Shown here piece after piece: positions 7,269 through 16,368 of a DNA stretch of 64,000 nucleotides. Below the pieces are notes generated by a model. It worked only from the letters and a program-made list of their open reading frames with translations, ran no database searches and was not told the DNA's origin. Position 1 is the stretch's first letter; every line of letters starts with the position of its first letter. The DNA lies in the NCBI GenBank assembly GCA_031423495.1, contig JANPFP010000264.1, positions 9,658 to 73,657 on the forward strand, in the 5' to 3' direction. The position numbers were made by a program, and so were the translations under genes. The stretch is from JACPYM01 sp031423495. GTDB lineage: Bacteria > Acidobacteriota > Blastocatellia > RBC074.

Positions 7269-8412
7269 GTGCGAAGATCGCTTCCCAAGTGAAACTTTGT
7301 GCGCGTTCGCGCGCCGCTGTTGCCATTTGTGCCAACTGCTGCCGATTGGTCATCAGTTGCATAATGGCACCGGCTATCGCTTCCGCTTCGTCAGCAATCA
7401 GGCCGGTGCATTCAGGTTCGATGATCGAACTCGGCCCGCCGTGCGCGCTGACGATGGCGGGTACGCCGCTGGCTTGGGCTTCGAGTACGACGTTGCCGAA
7501 GGTGTCTGTGGTTGAAGGGAAAACGAATAGATCGAAATTTGCGTAAGCCCGCGCCAACGTCACGCCGCGCAGCACGCCAGTGAACGTGGCTTTTTTCAGG
7601 TTCGCCGCGAGCCAGTCGCGTTCGCTGCCTGCGCCGACGATGACGAAGCGAAAGCGCGTGAGTCCGGCGGCGAGTAACCGTTGTTCGACGGCGGCGAGTA
7701 TGCGCAAATTCTTTTCGGGGGTGAGGCGTCCGACATAACCGATTTCAAAAACGCTGTCGTGGCGCAGCCGATGATGCGGCGTAAAGAGCGAAGCGTCTAC
7801 GCCGCGTTGCATCAGGTAAGTTGGCCGCCGCGTCGCCTGACTGAGCATGGCGTGCAGCGATTCGCACGGCGCGAGTTGCACGCGCCCCAGCTGATAAAAG
7901 CGTAAAACCGCCAGCAGCGCGAGCGCCTCGGCCCAATGCGAAAGGCCAGTGCGCCAACGCTGCGGTAGCCAGCCGGGCAATTGCTGACCAAGGCGCTGCC
8001 CGGCGTAATCGTGTACGTTCGTATGCCACGAACAAACCAACGGCAAACCCAGTCGCCACGCGACATAAGCGCCGAGTTGCCCCGTGTCGTTGGGGCCGGT
8101 GATGTGTATGAGATCGGCTTTGAACTCACACACGGTTTCGATAACGCGGTGCGCGTGCCGCCAGAACAGCAGGTCGTTGCGCAAGTCGGCATCGAGCGCG
8201 AAGCCGCAACGTCCGCGCCGCAACGCGAATTGCCTCACGCTGCCCGTGGTTGCCTCAGCCGTGAGGCCCGCGCCGTAAACACAAAGCAACGGCAGATCGT
8301 GTTGCCGCGCATAAGCCACAAGCTGGCGGCTGGTGTGTGCGACTCCGTTCACTTCGACAAATGAATCAGGGAAGAACGCGACCCGCGGTTCAGTGTGAAG
8401 TTCAGCTTTCAT
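7153..8412 (-). CDS. Glycosyltransferase, GT4 family (lipid-glycosyltransferase-like)
   Basis: A 419-aa GT4 enzyme. The N-terminus reads VAFFPDSFVEVNGVAHTSR, the PDS...NGV pattern seen in diacylglycerol and phosphatidylinositol GT4 glycosyltransferases. The C-terminal half has YVGRLTPEKN, VIVGAGSERD and TDTFGNVVLEAQASGVP, where the first Glu of EX7E is Asp. An Ala/Glu-rich tail follows (about 395-419). It overlaps the upstream PHP gene by 11 bases, so the two are coupled. The likely product is a glycosylated membrane lipid, but this rests only on the N-terminal pattern and on context. Confidence 0.85.
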   Translation of the reverse strand: MKAELHTEPRVAFFPDSFVEVNGVAHTSRQLVAYARQHDLPLLCVYGAGLTAEATTGSVRQFALRRGRCGFALDADLRNDLLFWRHAHRVIETVCEFKADLIHITGPNDTGQLGAYVAWRLGLPLVCSWHTNVHDYAGQRLGQQLPGWLPQRWRTGLSHWAEALALLAVLRFYQLGRVQLAPCESLHAMLSQATRRPTYLMQRGVDASLFTPHHRLRHDSVFEIGYVGRLTPEKNLRILAAVEQRLLAAGLTRFRFVIVGAGSERDWLAANLKKATFTGVLRGVTLARAYANFDLFVFPSTTDTFGNVVLEAQASGVPAIVSAHGGPSSIIEPECTGLIADEAEAIAGAIMQLMTNRQQLAQMATAARERAQSFTWEAIFARVYEAYEHCLQLDQAQAAARAESAAERNLKVAAEAALR

Positions 8413-9568
8413 AACGCACCCTCTCTTTGCTCAAAGCCAGACGCAACGCCGGTTGCGCTTGCGGACTGCCCAACACCCTGACGAACCACAACGCCGCGCG
8501 TACCCAAGTCGGGCCGCCGCGCTGCCAATAATCACTTAACGGACGCGCGCCTGTGCTTTCAGCCTCAGAGGCAAGATCAATAAAGATGCGGTCCGTCCAA
8601 CGCGCGCCGACGGGATGGTTGTGATCGGTGCGCAACACATCGGCGACGATGGCGAAAGCGCGCGCCGTACGCGATTGGCTGTATTCAGGGAACACCAAAA
8701 TTTCGCTGTGGCCGTCTTCGCGCAACTCGCCGACGAACTCGGTGAAGCTCTCAGAGCGCGCCAAATTGATTAGCGTATTTGCTTGTGACCCGTGGCGGTC
8801 GCCCCCCGTGACGACCGGCAAGCGAAATGATTCAGCCAACGTGAGTACGGCTTGATTCTCACGCCACGAACGAAAGCCGTTAATCTCAAAGGCGTGCAAC
8901 TGATGGCCGTGTTCGTCGAGAAAAGCGCGCAGCAAAACTTCGTGATGTCTTTGGCCGATGTGTTCGATGTCCCAGAGCGGATGATTGAAGACGATCAAGA
9001 TTTCAGGGAACTCGTTGAGCCAGGTGAACAGAGCCGCGAGTTCGATGTGCGTCGCGCCTCGTGCGGTATAAGCCAGCAATTCGCGCGTAATGTCTTGAGC
9101 TTCGTCCGGCGGCAGATTGTGAATGCCTAAGTGAAAGAAGCCTGCGCCATAAGGCACCGTCCACTCGAGCGAAATCGGCGGGCGCGTAAGGGCGCGCGGC
9201 ATGCTCAACGCTTGCAACTGCACGCCCGCCGTAATGTCGTCGTGATCGGTGAGCGAGACCAGCGCAGGCAAAGCGAGGCGCGCTTCGATTTGCAAACGCT
9301 CGGCTTCAAACACCTGCCGCGCCGTGCAAGGCGGCGTCCAGTAACAACGGTTGAAATCAATCGCGTAGCCTTTCTCTTTTTGGTAGCGATTCATCTCGTT
9401 GCGAAACAGCGGCGCGACTAGTGGCAGCCGCGCGGCATAGTGCGGGATGAAATCGAGCAGTTCTTTGGAATGCAGCGTATGGCAATGCAAACTCACGCCC
9501 GCGCGCGCGGTGCGTTGCCAAGCTACACTTTGCCCAAAGACGTACAATGACGACGGCTTCATTGACAT
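8402..9568 (-). CDS. PHP-domain metal-dependent hydrolase
   Basis: A 388-aa protein with the polymerase-and-histidinol-phosphatase (PHP) metal motifs in order: LHCHTLHS near residue 25, SLTDHDDI near 125, FNHPLWD near 210 and GGDRHG near 265. PHP enzymes hydrolyse phosphoesters using a multinuclear metal site. The ATG at 9568 is chosen because GAGG lies just upstream; an ATG at 9562 is also possible, and the frame stays open to 9622 without a better start. It is the first gene of the five-gene minus-strand operon and overlaps the next gene by 11 bases. It may act on a phosphorylated sugar or lipid intermediate; that is an inference. Confidence 0.8.
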   Translation of the reverse strand: MSMKPSSLYVFGQSVAWQRTARAGVSLHCHTLHSKELLDFIPHYAARLPLVAPLFRNEMNRYQKEKGYAIDFNRCYWTPPCTARQVFEAERLQIEARLALPALVSLTDHDDITAGVQLQALSMPRALTRPPISLEWTVPYGAGFFHLGIHNLPPDEAQDITRELLAYTARGATHIELAALFTWLNEFPEILIVFNHPLWDIEHIGQRHHEVLLRAFLDEHGHQLHAFEINGFRSWRENQAVLTLAESFRLPVVTGGDRHGSQANTLINLARSESFTEFVGELREDGHSEILVFPEYSQSRTARAFAIVADVLRTDHNHPVGARWTDRIFIDLASEAESTGARPLSDYWQRGGPTWVRAALWFVRVLGSPQAQPALRLALSKERVRYES

Positions 9569-10040
9569 ACGGGTTTCCTCAAGAGGTTGATTAGTTGTGT
9601 AAGGGGATGCGTGAAGCCACAAGATAAAGTAGTCGTGTAACGCCTGATTTATGGTGGCAATAAATCGGCTTTAGGCTTCGGCTAATTCGGCGTAAAGGAA
9701 AAATCCGCCGAGTAAAATTTCAGGAAGTGTTAATAGCGCGCTGATATTGATCTAACGTGGCTTGGTTATGCTGCGCGCAACGTTCTCATTGGATTCGGCC
9801 ATATCTCCTAGTTAAGGTTATATCCAGCAAAGCGAAAAGGGGCGTCACCTTCTCCGGGTTGACGCCCTTTTTTTATCGCCGTTGAATTTACGCACTCTTA
9901 ACGCCGCCGCGAGGTTGGCTTAACATCTGCGGCGCATAATGCGGTTTGTTTTCGAACTTTCCTTTTTATCTTTAACCACAATTTGAACGGCAATCCGAAC
10001 GAAACGTCCATCGGCGTTTCGTTCGCTTAAAGGAGCGACT
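9569..10040. other. Divergent intergenic region with hairpins
   Basis: The 472 bases between the PHP gene (leftward) and the YncE/phosphoesterase gene (rightward) hold no convincing gene. They should contain the promoters of both. A 6-bp stem (9687-9692 with 9706-9711) and a terminator-like hairpin at 9840-9867 are present. The Shine-Dalgarno of the rightward gene, AGGAG, is at about 10031. Confidence 0.6.
9838..9875 (+). terminator. Orphan rho-independent terminator on the plus strand
   Basis: GGGCGTCA (9840-9847) pairs perfectly with TGACGCCC (9860-9867), followed at once by a run of T (9868-9874). The polarity is rightward. No rightward gene ends upstream between 4149 and this point, so it could end an unannotated small RNA or act as an attenuator ahead of the 10041 gene. 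Confidence 0.65.
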
Positions 10041-12533
10041 ATGCGAAGAACCATTGTTTTGAGTGCATCACTTGTGTTGTTGGCCGCCGTCTTGGCGTTG
10101 ACGGGCGGCTGGGCGAAGCTGCGCAGCCTGTTACTGCCCGGCCCTGCGCCTGATGGCAAGACGATTATGTTACCGGTGGGCTGGAAGATTTCGCCCGTCG
10201 GCACGCATGTGCAATTGCCGGGCGATATGGTGATGAAACTCATCGCCAGCCCGGATGGCAAAACCGTATACGCCAGCACCGCCGGTTGGCACGATCACAG
10301 TGTCAATGCGATTGATGTCGCCAGCGGCAAAATTGCGCAGACGGTGAACGCGGGCAAAATTTTCACCGGCATGGCGTGGCAAGCGAATTCGTTGTTTGTC
10401 TCGAATGGCGGGCCGTTGACCGATTCGTTCGCCGCCGCCGCCAAAGCGCGCGGGCTGGCGGCAGAAACGATTGATGCGCTCAGGCTGCCCGTGATGCGCT
10501 TGAATGCCGCGAACGGACAACTCGCGTTGCAACCCTCACTGGCGATTGAGGGATTAACCGATAAAGAACGCTTCGTCACAGGCGTCACCGCTGGCGCTGA
10601 CGGCGCGCTTTATGTACTCAACACCAACGCCGACTCGGTCTATCGTTTGAGCGGCGCTGATTTCAAAACGCAGGTGAGCGCGAAAGTTGGCTATCGTCCT
10701 TATGCCGCCGCGCTCGCGCCGAACGGCAAGCAACTCGCGGTTTCAAATTGGGGCGATGAATCAGTCAGCTTGCTTGAAGCGCAAACCTTGAAAGAAACGG
10801 CGCGCGTCAAGGTCGGCAAAATGCCGAACGATCTCGCCTTCAGCAAAGACGGTCGCCTTTTTGTTGCCAACGCCGGATCGAACAGCGTCAGCGTCATTCG
10901 TGACGGCAAGGTGATTGAGACGATTCGCACTTCGTTTGAACCGAATGCGTTGCTCGGCGCAACGCCCGCAGCGTTGGCGATCAGCCAAGACGGTACGCGA
11001 CTGTTTGTCGCCAACGCCGATAATAACAACGCAGCGATGATAGACATCGGCAAGGCGAGCGAATCAGTTGTGCTGGGTTTCATTCCGACGGGTTGGTATC
11101 CGAGTGCGATTGCGGTTTCACCCGATGGCAAAAAGCTGTTCGTCGGCTCGGGCAAAGGCGGAATGCGCTTGCGCAGCAATTTCCCCGCGCAAACCGAATT
11201 CACGCGCGCCGTGCCTGATCCGAATGTGAAATACGATTACGTCGGCGCGGTGCTGGAAGGCGCCGTCTCAATCATTGACGTACCCGATGCCTCGCAACTG
11301 AAAACTTATACCGCGCAGGTCAAAGACAATTTCCCGAAACCTGAAACGCAAATTGATAAAGCGCACGCTGAACAGGTCACCAAAGAAGTCTTCCCGAAAA
11401 TCAAACACGTGCTTTACATCATTCGTGAAAATCGCACTTACGATCAGGTCTTCGGCGATTTGGGCAAAGGCAACGGCGAACCGAAACTGACGCTGTTTGG
11501 CGAAGACGTGACGCCCAACGCGCACAAGCTCGCGCGCGAATCGGTCATTCTCGACAACCTCTATTGCAACGGCGAAGTCTCGCAAGACGGCCATCAATGG
11601 TCGAACGCGGCTTACGTGACCGATTACACGCAAAAGGCGTGGGTCAACAGTTACAGCCAACGCGGACAGCCCGAAGCCGACGAACGCTTGACGGCTTCGC
11701 CCGGCGGTTATCTGTGGGACAACTGCCGCAAGCACGGCAAGAGCTATCGCAGCTACGGCGAATTCGCGTCGTTTCGCTCGACGCCTGACAGTGAGCCGAA
11801 ATTCGTAGGCGCTTCAGGCTTGCGCGAAAACGCGAGCCTCGAATGGTCGCAATTGAAAAACGCAGGCGGACGGCAACGCGATCCGAAACTGGCTGAAGTT
11901 TTCATCAAAGAATTGAAGGCCGCCGAAGCCAAAGGTGAATGGTGGAATTTCATGGTGATGTCGTTGGGCGAAGATCATACGGATGGCTTGCGGGCTGGTT
12001 CGTTCACGCCAGTCGCCTGCGTCGCGTCGAACGATCAGGCGCTGGGCATGATCGTCGAAGCCGTGACCAAGTCGAAGTTCTGGGCTGAGACGGCGATCTT
12101 CATCATTGAAGACGACGCGCAAAACGGCCCCGATCACGTAGACGCGCGCCGCACCGTCGGCATGGTCTATTCGCCATACGTCAAACGCGGCGGCATCGTT
12201 GACAGCACGATGTATACGACTGTGTCTTATGTGCGGACGATGGAGTTGATTTTGGGATTGCCGCCGATGACGCAATACGATCAATTGGCGACGCCGCTCT
12301 ATAACGTCTTCACGACGAAAGCGGTCACGACGACCTATGAACCCGTGCCTGCCAAAGTTGATCTGATGGCGAAAAATCCGGCGACGGGTTCAGGCGCGCA
12401 ACGTTCAGCACGGCTCGATTGGTCTGATTACGACAAAGTTGATTTCGATGAGTTGAACGAAATCCTGTGGGAATCGCTCAAGCCGGGTACGCCCATGCCC
12501 GCGCCAGTGCGCAGCGCGTTATTCGTGCGCTAG
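10041..12533 (+). CDS. Secreted YncE-like beta-propeller / phosphoesterase fusion
   Basis: An 830-aa exported protein: signal peptide about 1-22, then seven-bladed YncE-type propeller repeats to about residue 420 (PNGKQLAVSNWGDESV, KDGRLFVANAGSNSV, QDGTRLFVANADNN, SPDGKKLFVGSGKGG). The second half is an alkaline-phosphatase-fold phosphoesterase like the phospholipase C/acid phosphatase group. It shows IRENRTYDQVFGDLG (near 460), EVSQDGHQWSN, and the metal-site segment IEDDAQNGPDHVDARR (near 690). This arrangement is known as the bifunctional YncE/alkaline phosphatase family. The start has AGGAG 8 bases upstream. It may release phosphate from organic phosphoesters outside the cell; the substrate is unknown. 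Confidence 0.85.
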   Translation: MRRTIVLSASLVLLAAVLALTGGWAKLRSLLLPGPAPDGKTIMLPVGWKISPVGTHVQLPGDMVMKLIASPDGKTVYASTAGWHDHSVNAIDVASGKIAQTVNAGKIFTGMAWQANSLFVSNGGPLTDSFAAAAKARGLAAETIDALRLPVMRLNAANGQLALQPSLAIEGLTDKERFVTGVTAGADGALYVLNTNADSVYRLSGADFKTQVSAKVGYRPYAAALAPNGKQLAVSNWGDESVSLLEAQTLKETARVKVGKMPNDLAFSKDGRLFVANAGSNSVSVIRDGKVIETIRTSFEPNALLGATPAALAISQDGTRLFVANADNNNAAMIDIGKASESVVLGFIPTGWYPSAIAVSPDGKKLFVGSGKGGMRLRSNFPAQTEFTRAVPDPNVKYDYVGAVLEGAVSIIDVPDASQLKTYTAQVKDNFPKPETQIDKAHAEQVTKEVFPKIKHVLYIIRENRTYDQVFGDLGKGNGEPKLTLFGEDVTPNAHKLARESVILDNLYCNGEVSQDGHQWSNAAYVTDYTQKAWVNSYSQRGQPEADERLTASPGGYLWDNCRKHGKSYRSYGEFASFRSTPDSEPKFVGASGLRENASLEWSQLKNAGGRQRDPKLAEVFIKELKAAEAKGEWWNFMVMSLGEDHTDGLRAGSFTPVACVASNDQALGMIVEAVTKSKFWAETAIFIIEDDAQNGPDHVDARRTVGMVYSPYVKRGGIVDSTMYTTVSYVRTMELILGLPPMTQYDQLATPLYNVFTTKAVTTTYEPVPAKVDLMAKNPATGSGAQRSARLDWSDYDKVDFDELNEILWESLKPGTPMPAPVRSALFVR

Positions 12534-12544
12534 AAGTGATTCGT

Positions 12545-12721
12545 CCACTAAGCCACACGAAGAAAGGCACGAAGAAATTGGACAGGATTTACAGGATTTT
12601 CAAGGTGAACAGGATTCAGGCAGCGTTGAACATCTTTGGTTGTTGGTTCATCCCGTAAATCCTGCGAATCCTGTTAATCCTGTCTGATTCCTATTCGTGT
12701 TCTCTTCGTGTGGCTTCGTGG
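12545..12721. repeat. Composite palindrome: ACGAAG arms around AGGATT units, copy 2
   Basis: The outer arms are AGCCACACGAAGA (from 12550) and TCTTCGTGTGGCT (to about 12715). The inner arms are TTGGACAGGATTTACAGGATTTT (12579-12601) and AAATCCTGCGAATCCTGTTAATCCTGTC (12657-12685). The inner units match copies at 2485 and 53043. It fills the gap between the phosphoesterase and the TonB receptor gene and could fold into one long hairpin that insulates the two transcripts. Confidence 0.85.
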
Positions 12722-12735
12722 ATAAAGTTATTTTG

Positions 12736-15492
12736 ATGACGATGCTTCACTCATTACTTATTGCTCGCGGACTGTTTTGCGTCGCGTTGTTTTCTTTGTT
12801 CGCATTCGCGCAATCACTCACACGCCAACTCATCGTGCAAGACGCAACGAACGCCGCCATCCCTGGCGCGCTCGTGAACGTGCAAAGCGCGCACGGCGCT
12901 GCGTTGCGCGAAGCCGTCACCAATGGCGATGGACTTGTCACACTCGGCGCACTACCAACCGGCAGCTATCAACTTACTATTTCGGCGCATGGATTCTCGC
13001 CGCAACAAATGCGGTTGACGATTTCAGCCAATGATGATGGGGCGTTGCGCGTGACGTTACGGCCTGACACCTTGCGCAACGCCGTCACAGTGACGGCGCA
13101 ACGCGGCGCGGTCGAAAGCGCCGATACGTCAGCGCAACTCGTATCAGCCAAAGATGCCAGCGAATTTCGCGCGCGTCCGTTGGCGACGTTGGGCAACGCG
13201 CTGCAATCGTTGCCAGGCGTATTGGTGCAACAAAGCACGGCGGGACAGGCTTCGCCTTTCTTGCGCGGACTGACGGGCTATCAAGTTTTAAACCTGATTG
13301 ACGGCGTCAGGTTCAACAACGCGACGTTTCGTTCGGGGCCGAATCAATATCTGGCTTTTGTCGAACCCAGCCAGGCCGAGCGTGTCGAAGCGCTGCTCGG
13401 TCCGGCGGGCGTGCAATATGGCAGCGATGCGTTGGGCGGAACGATCAATGTGTTGACCGCTGCGCCGCGTTTCAACCGCGACAGTTTTGCCGTGAATGGC
13501 GAAATGGATTCGTTCGCCGCGAGCGCCGATGCGGGCGGCGGCGCGACAGCGAAAGTTGCGCTGGGTTCGTCACGCTTCGCGGCGGTGTTTGGCGGTTCGT
13601 GGCAACGGCATAACGATTTGCGCGCGGGTGGCGGCATTGATTCGCGGCATGTGTTGCGGCGCTTTTTCGGTTTGTCGAATGCACAGATGCGTGAACTCGT
13701 CGGCACGCGGCAACAGGACACGGGCTTTGCGCAATACGGCTGGCAAGCCAAGCTGGCTGCGCGTTTAGACGATTCGCAAAGCCTGTCGTTGTGGGTTCAG
13801 CGCGGCGTGCAAAGCGGCGTACGCGGTTATAAAGATTTGTGGGGCGGCTTGGGGCGTATGCGTTCTGATTTCGCGCCGCAGGATTTGCACTTCGCTTATG
13901 CGCGCTATGAAAAGCTGAAACTCGGTTGGTTGGATTCGTTGACGGCGACGCTTTCGCGCAACGCGCAACGCGACGGCACGGTGCGGCAAGGCTTGCGCGC
14001 AACCGATGTGCTGACGACCGATGACAATGCGGTAAACGTGTTGGGTTACGCGGTGCAGGCGACGACGCATCTGGGCGCGCGGCAGGCGCTGAGTTTCGGC
14101 AGCGAACTTTATCGCGAAGCCATTCGCGCCAGCCGCGTCGAAACCAATCCCGTCAGCAACATCGGCACCCAACGCCGCGCGTTATATCCGAACGGTTCGC
14201 GTTACCGCACGCTGGGTTTGTATGCGCAACACAGCGCCGAATGGTTCGGCAATCGCTTGCGCGCCAACCTGGGCGGACGTTACACGCGCGTGAGTTTCGC
14301 TACTTTCGCTGAACACAATCGTACGGCGACGGGCGCGAGTTTGGGCGTAACGAACGCGCGCGACAGCTTTCAAGACGCAACTTACAACGCGAGCCTCACG
14401 TGGCGCGTGAGCGAACACATGCACTTGCACGCGCTGGCCGGACGCGGCTTGCGCGCGCCTAACCTGAACGACCTCGGCGCGTTGGGCTTGAACGATCTCG
14501 GCTACGAAATCCCTGCGACCGAAGCGGCGGCGGCGAATGCGCTGCTCGGTGCGAGCGATGGCGAGAATGCTTTGGCAACGAGTTTGAAAGTGAATGGGCT
14601 GCGAGCTGAGAAACTTTATAACTACGAGGTTGGTGCGACGTGGCAGACGCGGCGTTTTTATGCGCGCGCGCAAGTCTTTGACGCTGAACTGAAAGACCCC
14701 ATCGTTCGCCGCACTTTGTTATTCGCGGCGAACGATGCGCCGCTTACGTTGGCGGGCTTGCGCGTCACGACGATTGCGCCAACGGCTGAACAACGCACGC
14801 AAGGCGTCGTGACGGTTGCGACATTCTTTGATTCACGCGCCGTCAAAGCCTTCGTCAACACGGGCGCGGCGAAGTATTACGGCGTAGAGTCGCTGTTTCG
14901 TTATGCGTTCGCTGCGCGCTGGTCGGCGGAAGGACATTACAGCTATCTGGTCGGACGCGAACTCAATCCGAACCGTTTTATTCGCCGCCTGCCGCCGCAA
15001 CAAGGCGCGCTGGCGTTGCGTTATCAACCGGGTTGGTGGCGCGGTCGTGTCGCATTGCTCGAACTCAGCGGCGATTTCGTCGGAGCGCAATCACGCTTGA
15101 GCGGCGGCGACCTCACCGACGAACGCATCGGCGCGGCACGGCGACGCAGCGACATCGCGGCGTTCTTTCGCGGTTCGCTCATTCAGTCATATCGCGTAAA
15201 CGACGTGTTTACGCCGACGAATGAAACGCTGCTGCAAATTCAAAATCGCTTACTGCCGCTGGGCGCAACGATCAATGGCGTAAAGATCACGGACGACAAC
15301 AGCCGCGCGCCGCTTTACGTGAAGACCGCAGGTTATGCAGTCATACACTTGCGCGGAAGTTTGCGCTTGAGCGAGCGGTTGCAACTCGATTGGGCGGCGA
15401 TGAACTTGCTTGATAAAAACTATCGCGTACACGGCTCTGGCCTGGACGCGCCGGGGCGCAACGTATTCGCGCGCTTGCGTTATGCGTTTTGA
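12736..15492 (+). CDS. TonB-dependent outer-membrane receptor with regulatory-like domain
   Basis: A 918-aa outer-membrane receptor counted from the ATG at 12736 (12742 is equally possible; the frame opens at 12697 but its first codons lie in the palindromic repeat). A signal peptide (ARGLFCVALFSLFAFAQ) is followed by a carboxypeptidase-regulatory-like beta-sandwich (about 25-110, IPGALVNVQS...GALPTGSYQLTI). Then comes the plug (about 120-245, with LIDGVRFNN and GPAGVQYGSDALGGTINVLT) and a 22-strand-type barrel ending in NVFARLRYAF. The terminal aromatic residue is the usual assembly signal. The ligand is unknown. It is transcribed rightward toward the acidic-protein/HD genes, 144 bases further on. 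Confidence 0.9.
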   Translation: MTMLHSLLIARGLFCVALFSLFAFAQSLTRQLIVQDATNAAIPGALVNVQSAHGAALREAVTNGDGLVTLGALPTGSYQLTISAHGFSPQQMRLTISANDDGALRVTLRPDTLRNAVTVTAQRGAVESADTSAQLVSAKDASEFRARPLATLGNALQSLPGVLVQQSTAGQASPFLRGLTGYQVLNLIDGVRFNNATFRSGPNQYLAFVEPSQAERVEALLGPAGVQYGSDALGGTINVLTAAPRFNRDSFAVNGEMDSFAASADAGGGATAKVALGSSRFAAVFGGSWQRHNDLRAGGGIDSRHVLRRFFGLSNAQMRELVGTRQQDTGFAQYGWQAKLAARLDDSQSLSLWVQRGVQSGVRGYKDLWGGLGRMRSDFAPQDLHFAYARYEKLKLGWLDSLTATLSRNAQRDGTVRQGLRATDVLTTDDNAVNVLGYAVQATTHLGARQALSFGSELYREAIRASRVETNPVSNIGTQRRALYPNGSRYRTLGLYAQHSAEWFGNRLRANLGGRYTRVSFATFAEHNRTATGASLGVTNARDSFQDATYNASLTWRVSEHMHLHALAGRGLRAPNLNDLGALGLNDLGYEIPATEAAAANALLGASDGENALATSLKVNGLRAEKLYNYEVGATWQTRRFYARAQVFDAELKDPIVRRTLLFAANDAPLTLAGLRVTTIAPTAEQRTQGVVTVATFFDSRAVKAFVNTGAAKYYGVESLFRYAFAARWSAEGHYSYLVGRELNPNRFIRRLPPQQGALALRYQPGWWRGRVALLELSGDFVGAQSRLSGGDLTDERIGAARRRSDIAAFFRGSLIQSYRVNDVFTPTNETLLQIQNRLLPLGATINGVKITDDNSRAPLYVKTAGYAVIHLRGSLRLSERLQLDWAAMNLLDKNYRVHGSGLDAPGRNVFARLRYAF

Positions 15493-15636
15493 TTCACGTC
15501 GCAACTTTTAAGCTCGAAATAACCCGCAGCTAAAACAGCCCTAACGCCAACAGCGTATAACTCCTCTTGCTCTCATTGCGGCATCCGCGCCGTAAAACCA
15601 TTTCTATTCAAATCAGGTCAAATCAGGAGAATCATA

Positions 15637-15837
15637 ATGCTGAACACTGCTACTGTTGCGCCCACCATGCCTTTGAACCCGGCGTTGCTTTTCACCATCG
15701 CTGAAGACGAAGAAACAGAAATTGAAGAAACGGAAGAAGAACTTGAAGAAGACGAAGAACTCGACGACGAAGATGACGAAGACTTTGAGGATGAAGAAGA
15801 GACTGACGAAGAGACCGACGAAGAAGAAAACCAATAG
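15637..15837 (+). CDS. Small highly acidic protein of unknown function
   Basis: A 66-aa protein. The first 22 residues are neutral and hydrophobic (MLNTATVAPTMPLNPALLFT); the rest is almost entirely Glu, Asp and Thr, with four or more degenerate EETEEE/DEED blocks. A strong AGGAG lies 7 bases before the ATG and is part of a tandem TCAAATCAGG duplication (about 15607-15627). It ends 9 bases before the HD-domain gene, so the two probably form one transcript. The good ribosome site and tight spacing argue that it is translated. I do not recognise it; metal binding or a chaperone-like acidic tail are guesses. Confidence 0.6.
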   Translation: MLNTATVAPTMPLNPALLFTIAEDEETEIEETEEELEEDEELDDEDDEDFEDEEETDEETDEEENQ

Positions 15838-15846
15838 GTTACTTTT

Positions 15847-16368
15847 ATGAGCGTTGTAGATGAGATTTTTGCGCTTTACGAAGAACGCGGCAGCCGCGCT
15901 CTTGATGGCGAAGCAGTCTCGCAACTCGAACACGCCTTGCAAGCCGCCGAAGCGGCGCGTTCAACCAACGCGCCCGCTTCGTTAATCGCCGCTGCGCTCT
16001 TGCACGACATCGGGCATTTGCTGCCGCATTCGCCTCTCAACCCGATGCATGAAAAAGCGGGCGCTGATTGGCTGGCGCAATACTTTCACTTGAGCGTCAG
16101 TGAACTCGTGCGCTTGCACGTCACGGCGAAGCGCTATCTGTGCGCAACCGATCGCGGTTATCTTCATCAGCTTTCGCCCGCCTCACGGCAGAGCTTGGCG
16201 CTGCAAGGCGGGCCGCTGACGATGGACGAAGCGCAAGAGTTCCTGCAATTACCACACGCCCGCGCGGCGCTGCGTTTGCGCTGGTGGGACGAACGCGCCA
16301 AGACTCCGCAACGCAAAGTACTCGGCCTCGAACATTACCGCGCCTTACTCATCGGTTTGCTCAAATAA
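15847..16368 (+). CDS. PhnZ-like HD-domain protein (phosphonate-degradation type)
   Basis: A 173-aa HD-domain protein resembling PhnZ, the mixed-valent diiron oxygenase that cleaves 2-amino-1-hydroxyethylphosphonate to glycine and phosphate, and the HDIG proteins associated with phosphonate operons. Candidate metal ligands keep PhnZ-like spacing: Glu22/His29, His53-Asp54, His57, His68, His91 with Lys95 four residues on, and Asp148. The residue matching the PhnZ lid Tyr, three before Glu22, is Leu19. The 3' end overlaps the convergent phosphonatase-like gene by 24 bases. Function as a phosphonate oxygenase is inferred from residues recalled from the family and from the neighbour; a plain phosphohydrolase is the alternative. 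Confidence 0.75.
   Translation: MSVVDEIFALYEERGSRALDGEAVSQLEHALQAAEAARSTNAPASLIAAALLHDIGHLLPHSPLNPMHEKAGADWLAQYFHLSVSELVRLHVTAKRYLCATDRGYLHQLSPASRQSLALQGGPLTMDEAQEFLQLPHARAALRLRWWDERAKTPQRKVLGLEHYRALLIGLLK

Noticed and set aside
12697..12735. Thirteen extra N-terminal codons on the TonB receptor
   Set aside because: They are encoded by the right arm of the palindromic repeat and would disrupt the signal peptide; ATG 12736 or 12742 is more plausible.
15613..15942. Phe-rich hydrophobic frame on the minus strand resembling a membrane protein
   Set aside because: It is the exact antisense of the Glu/Asp codons of the acidic protein (GAA/GAC read backwards gives TTC/GTC), so the hydrophobicity is an artefact.
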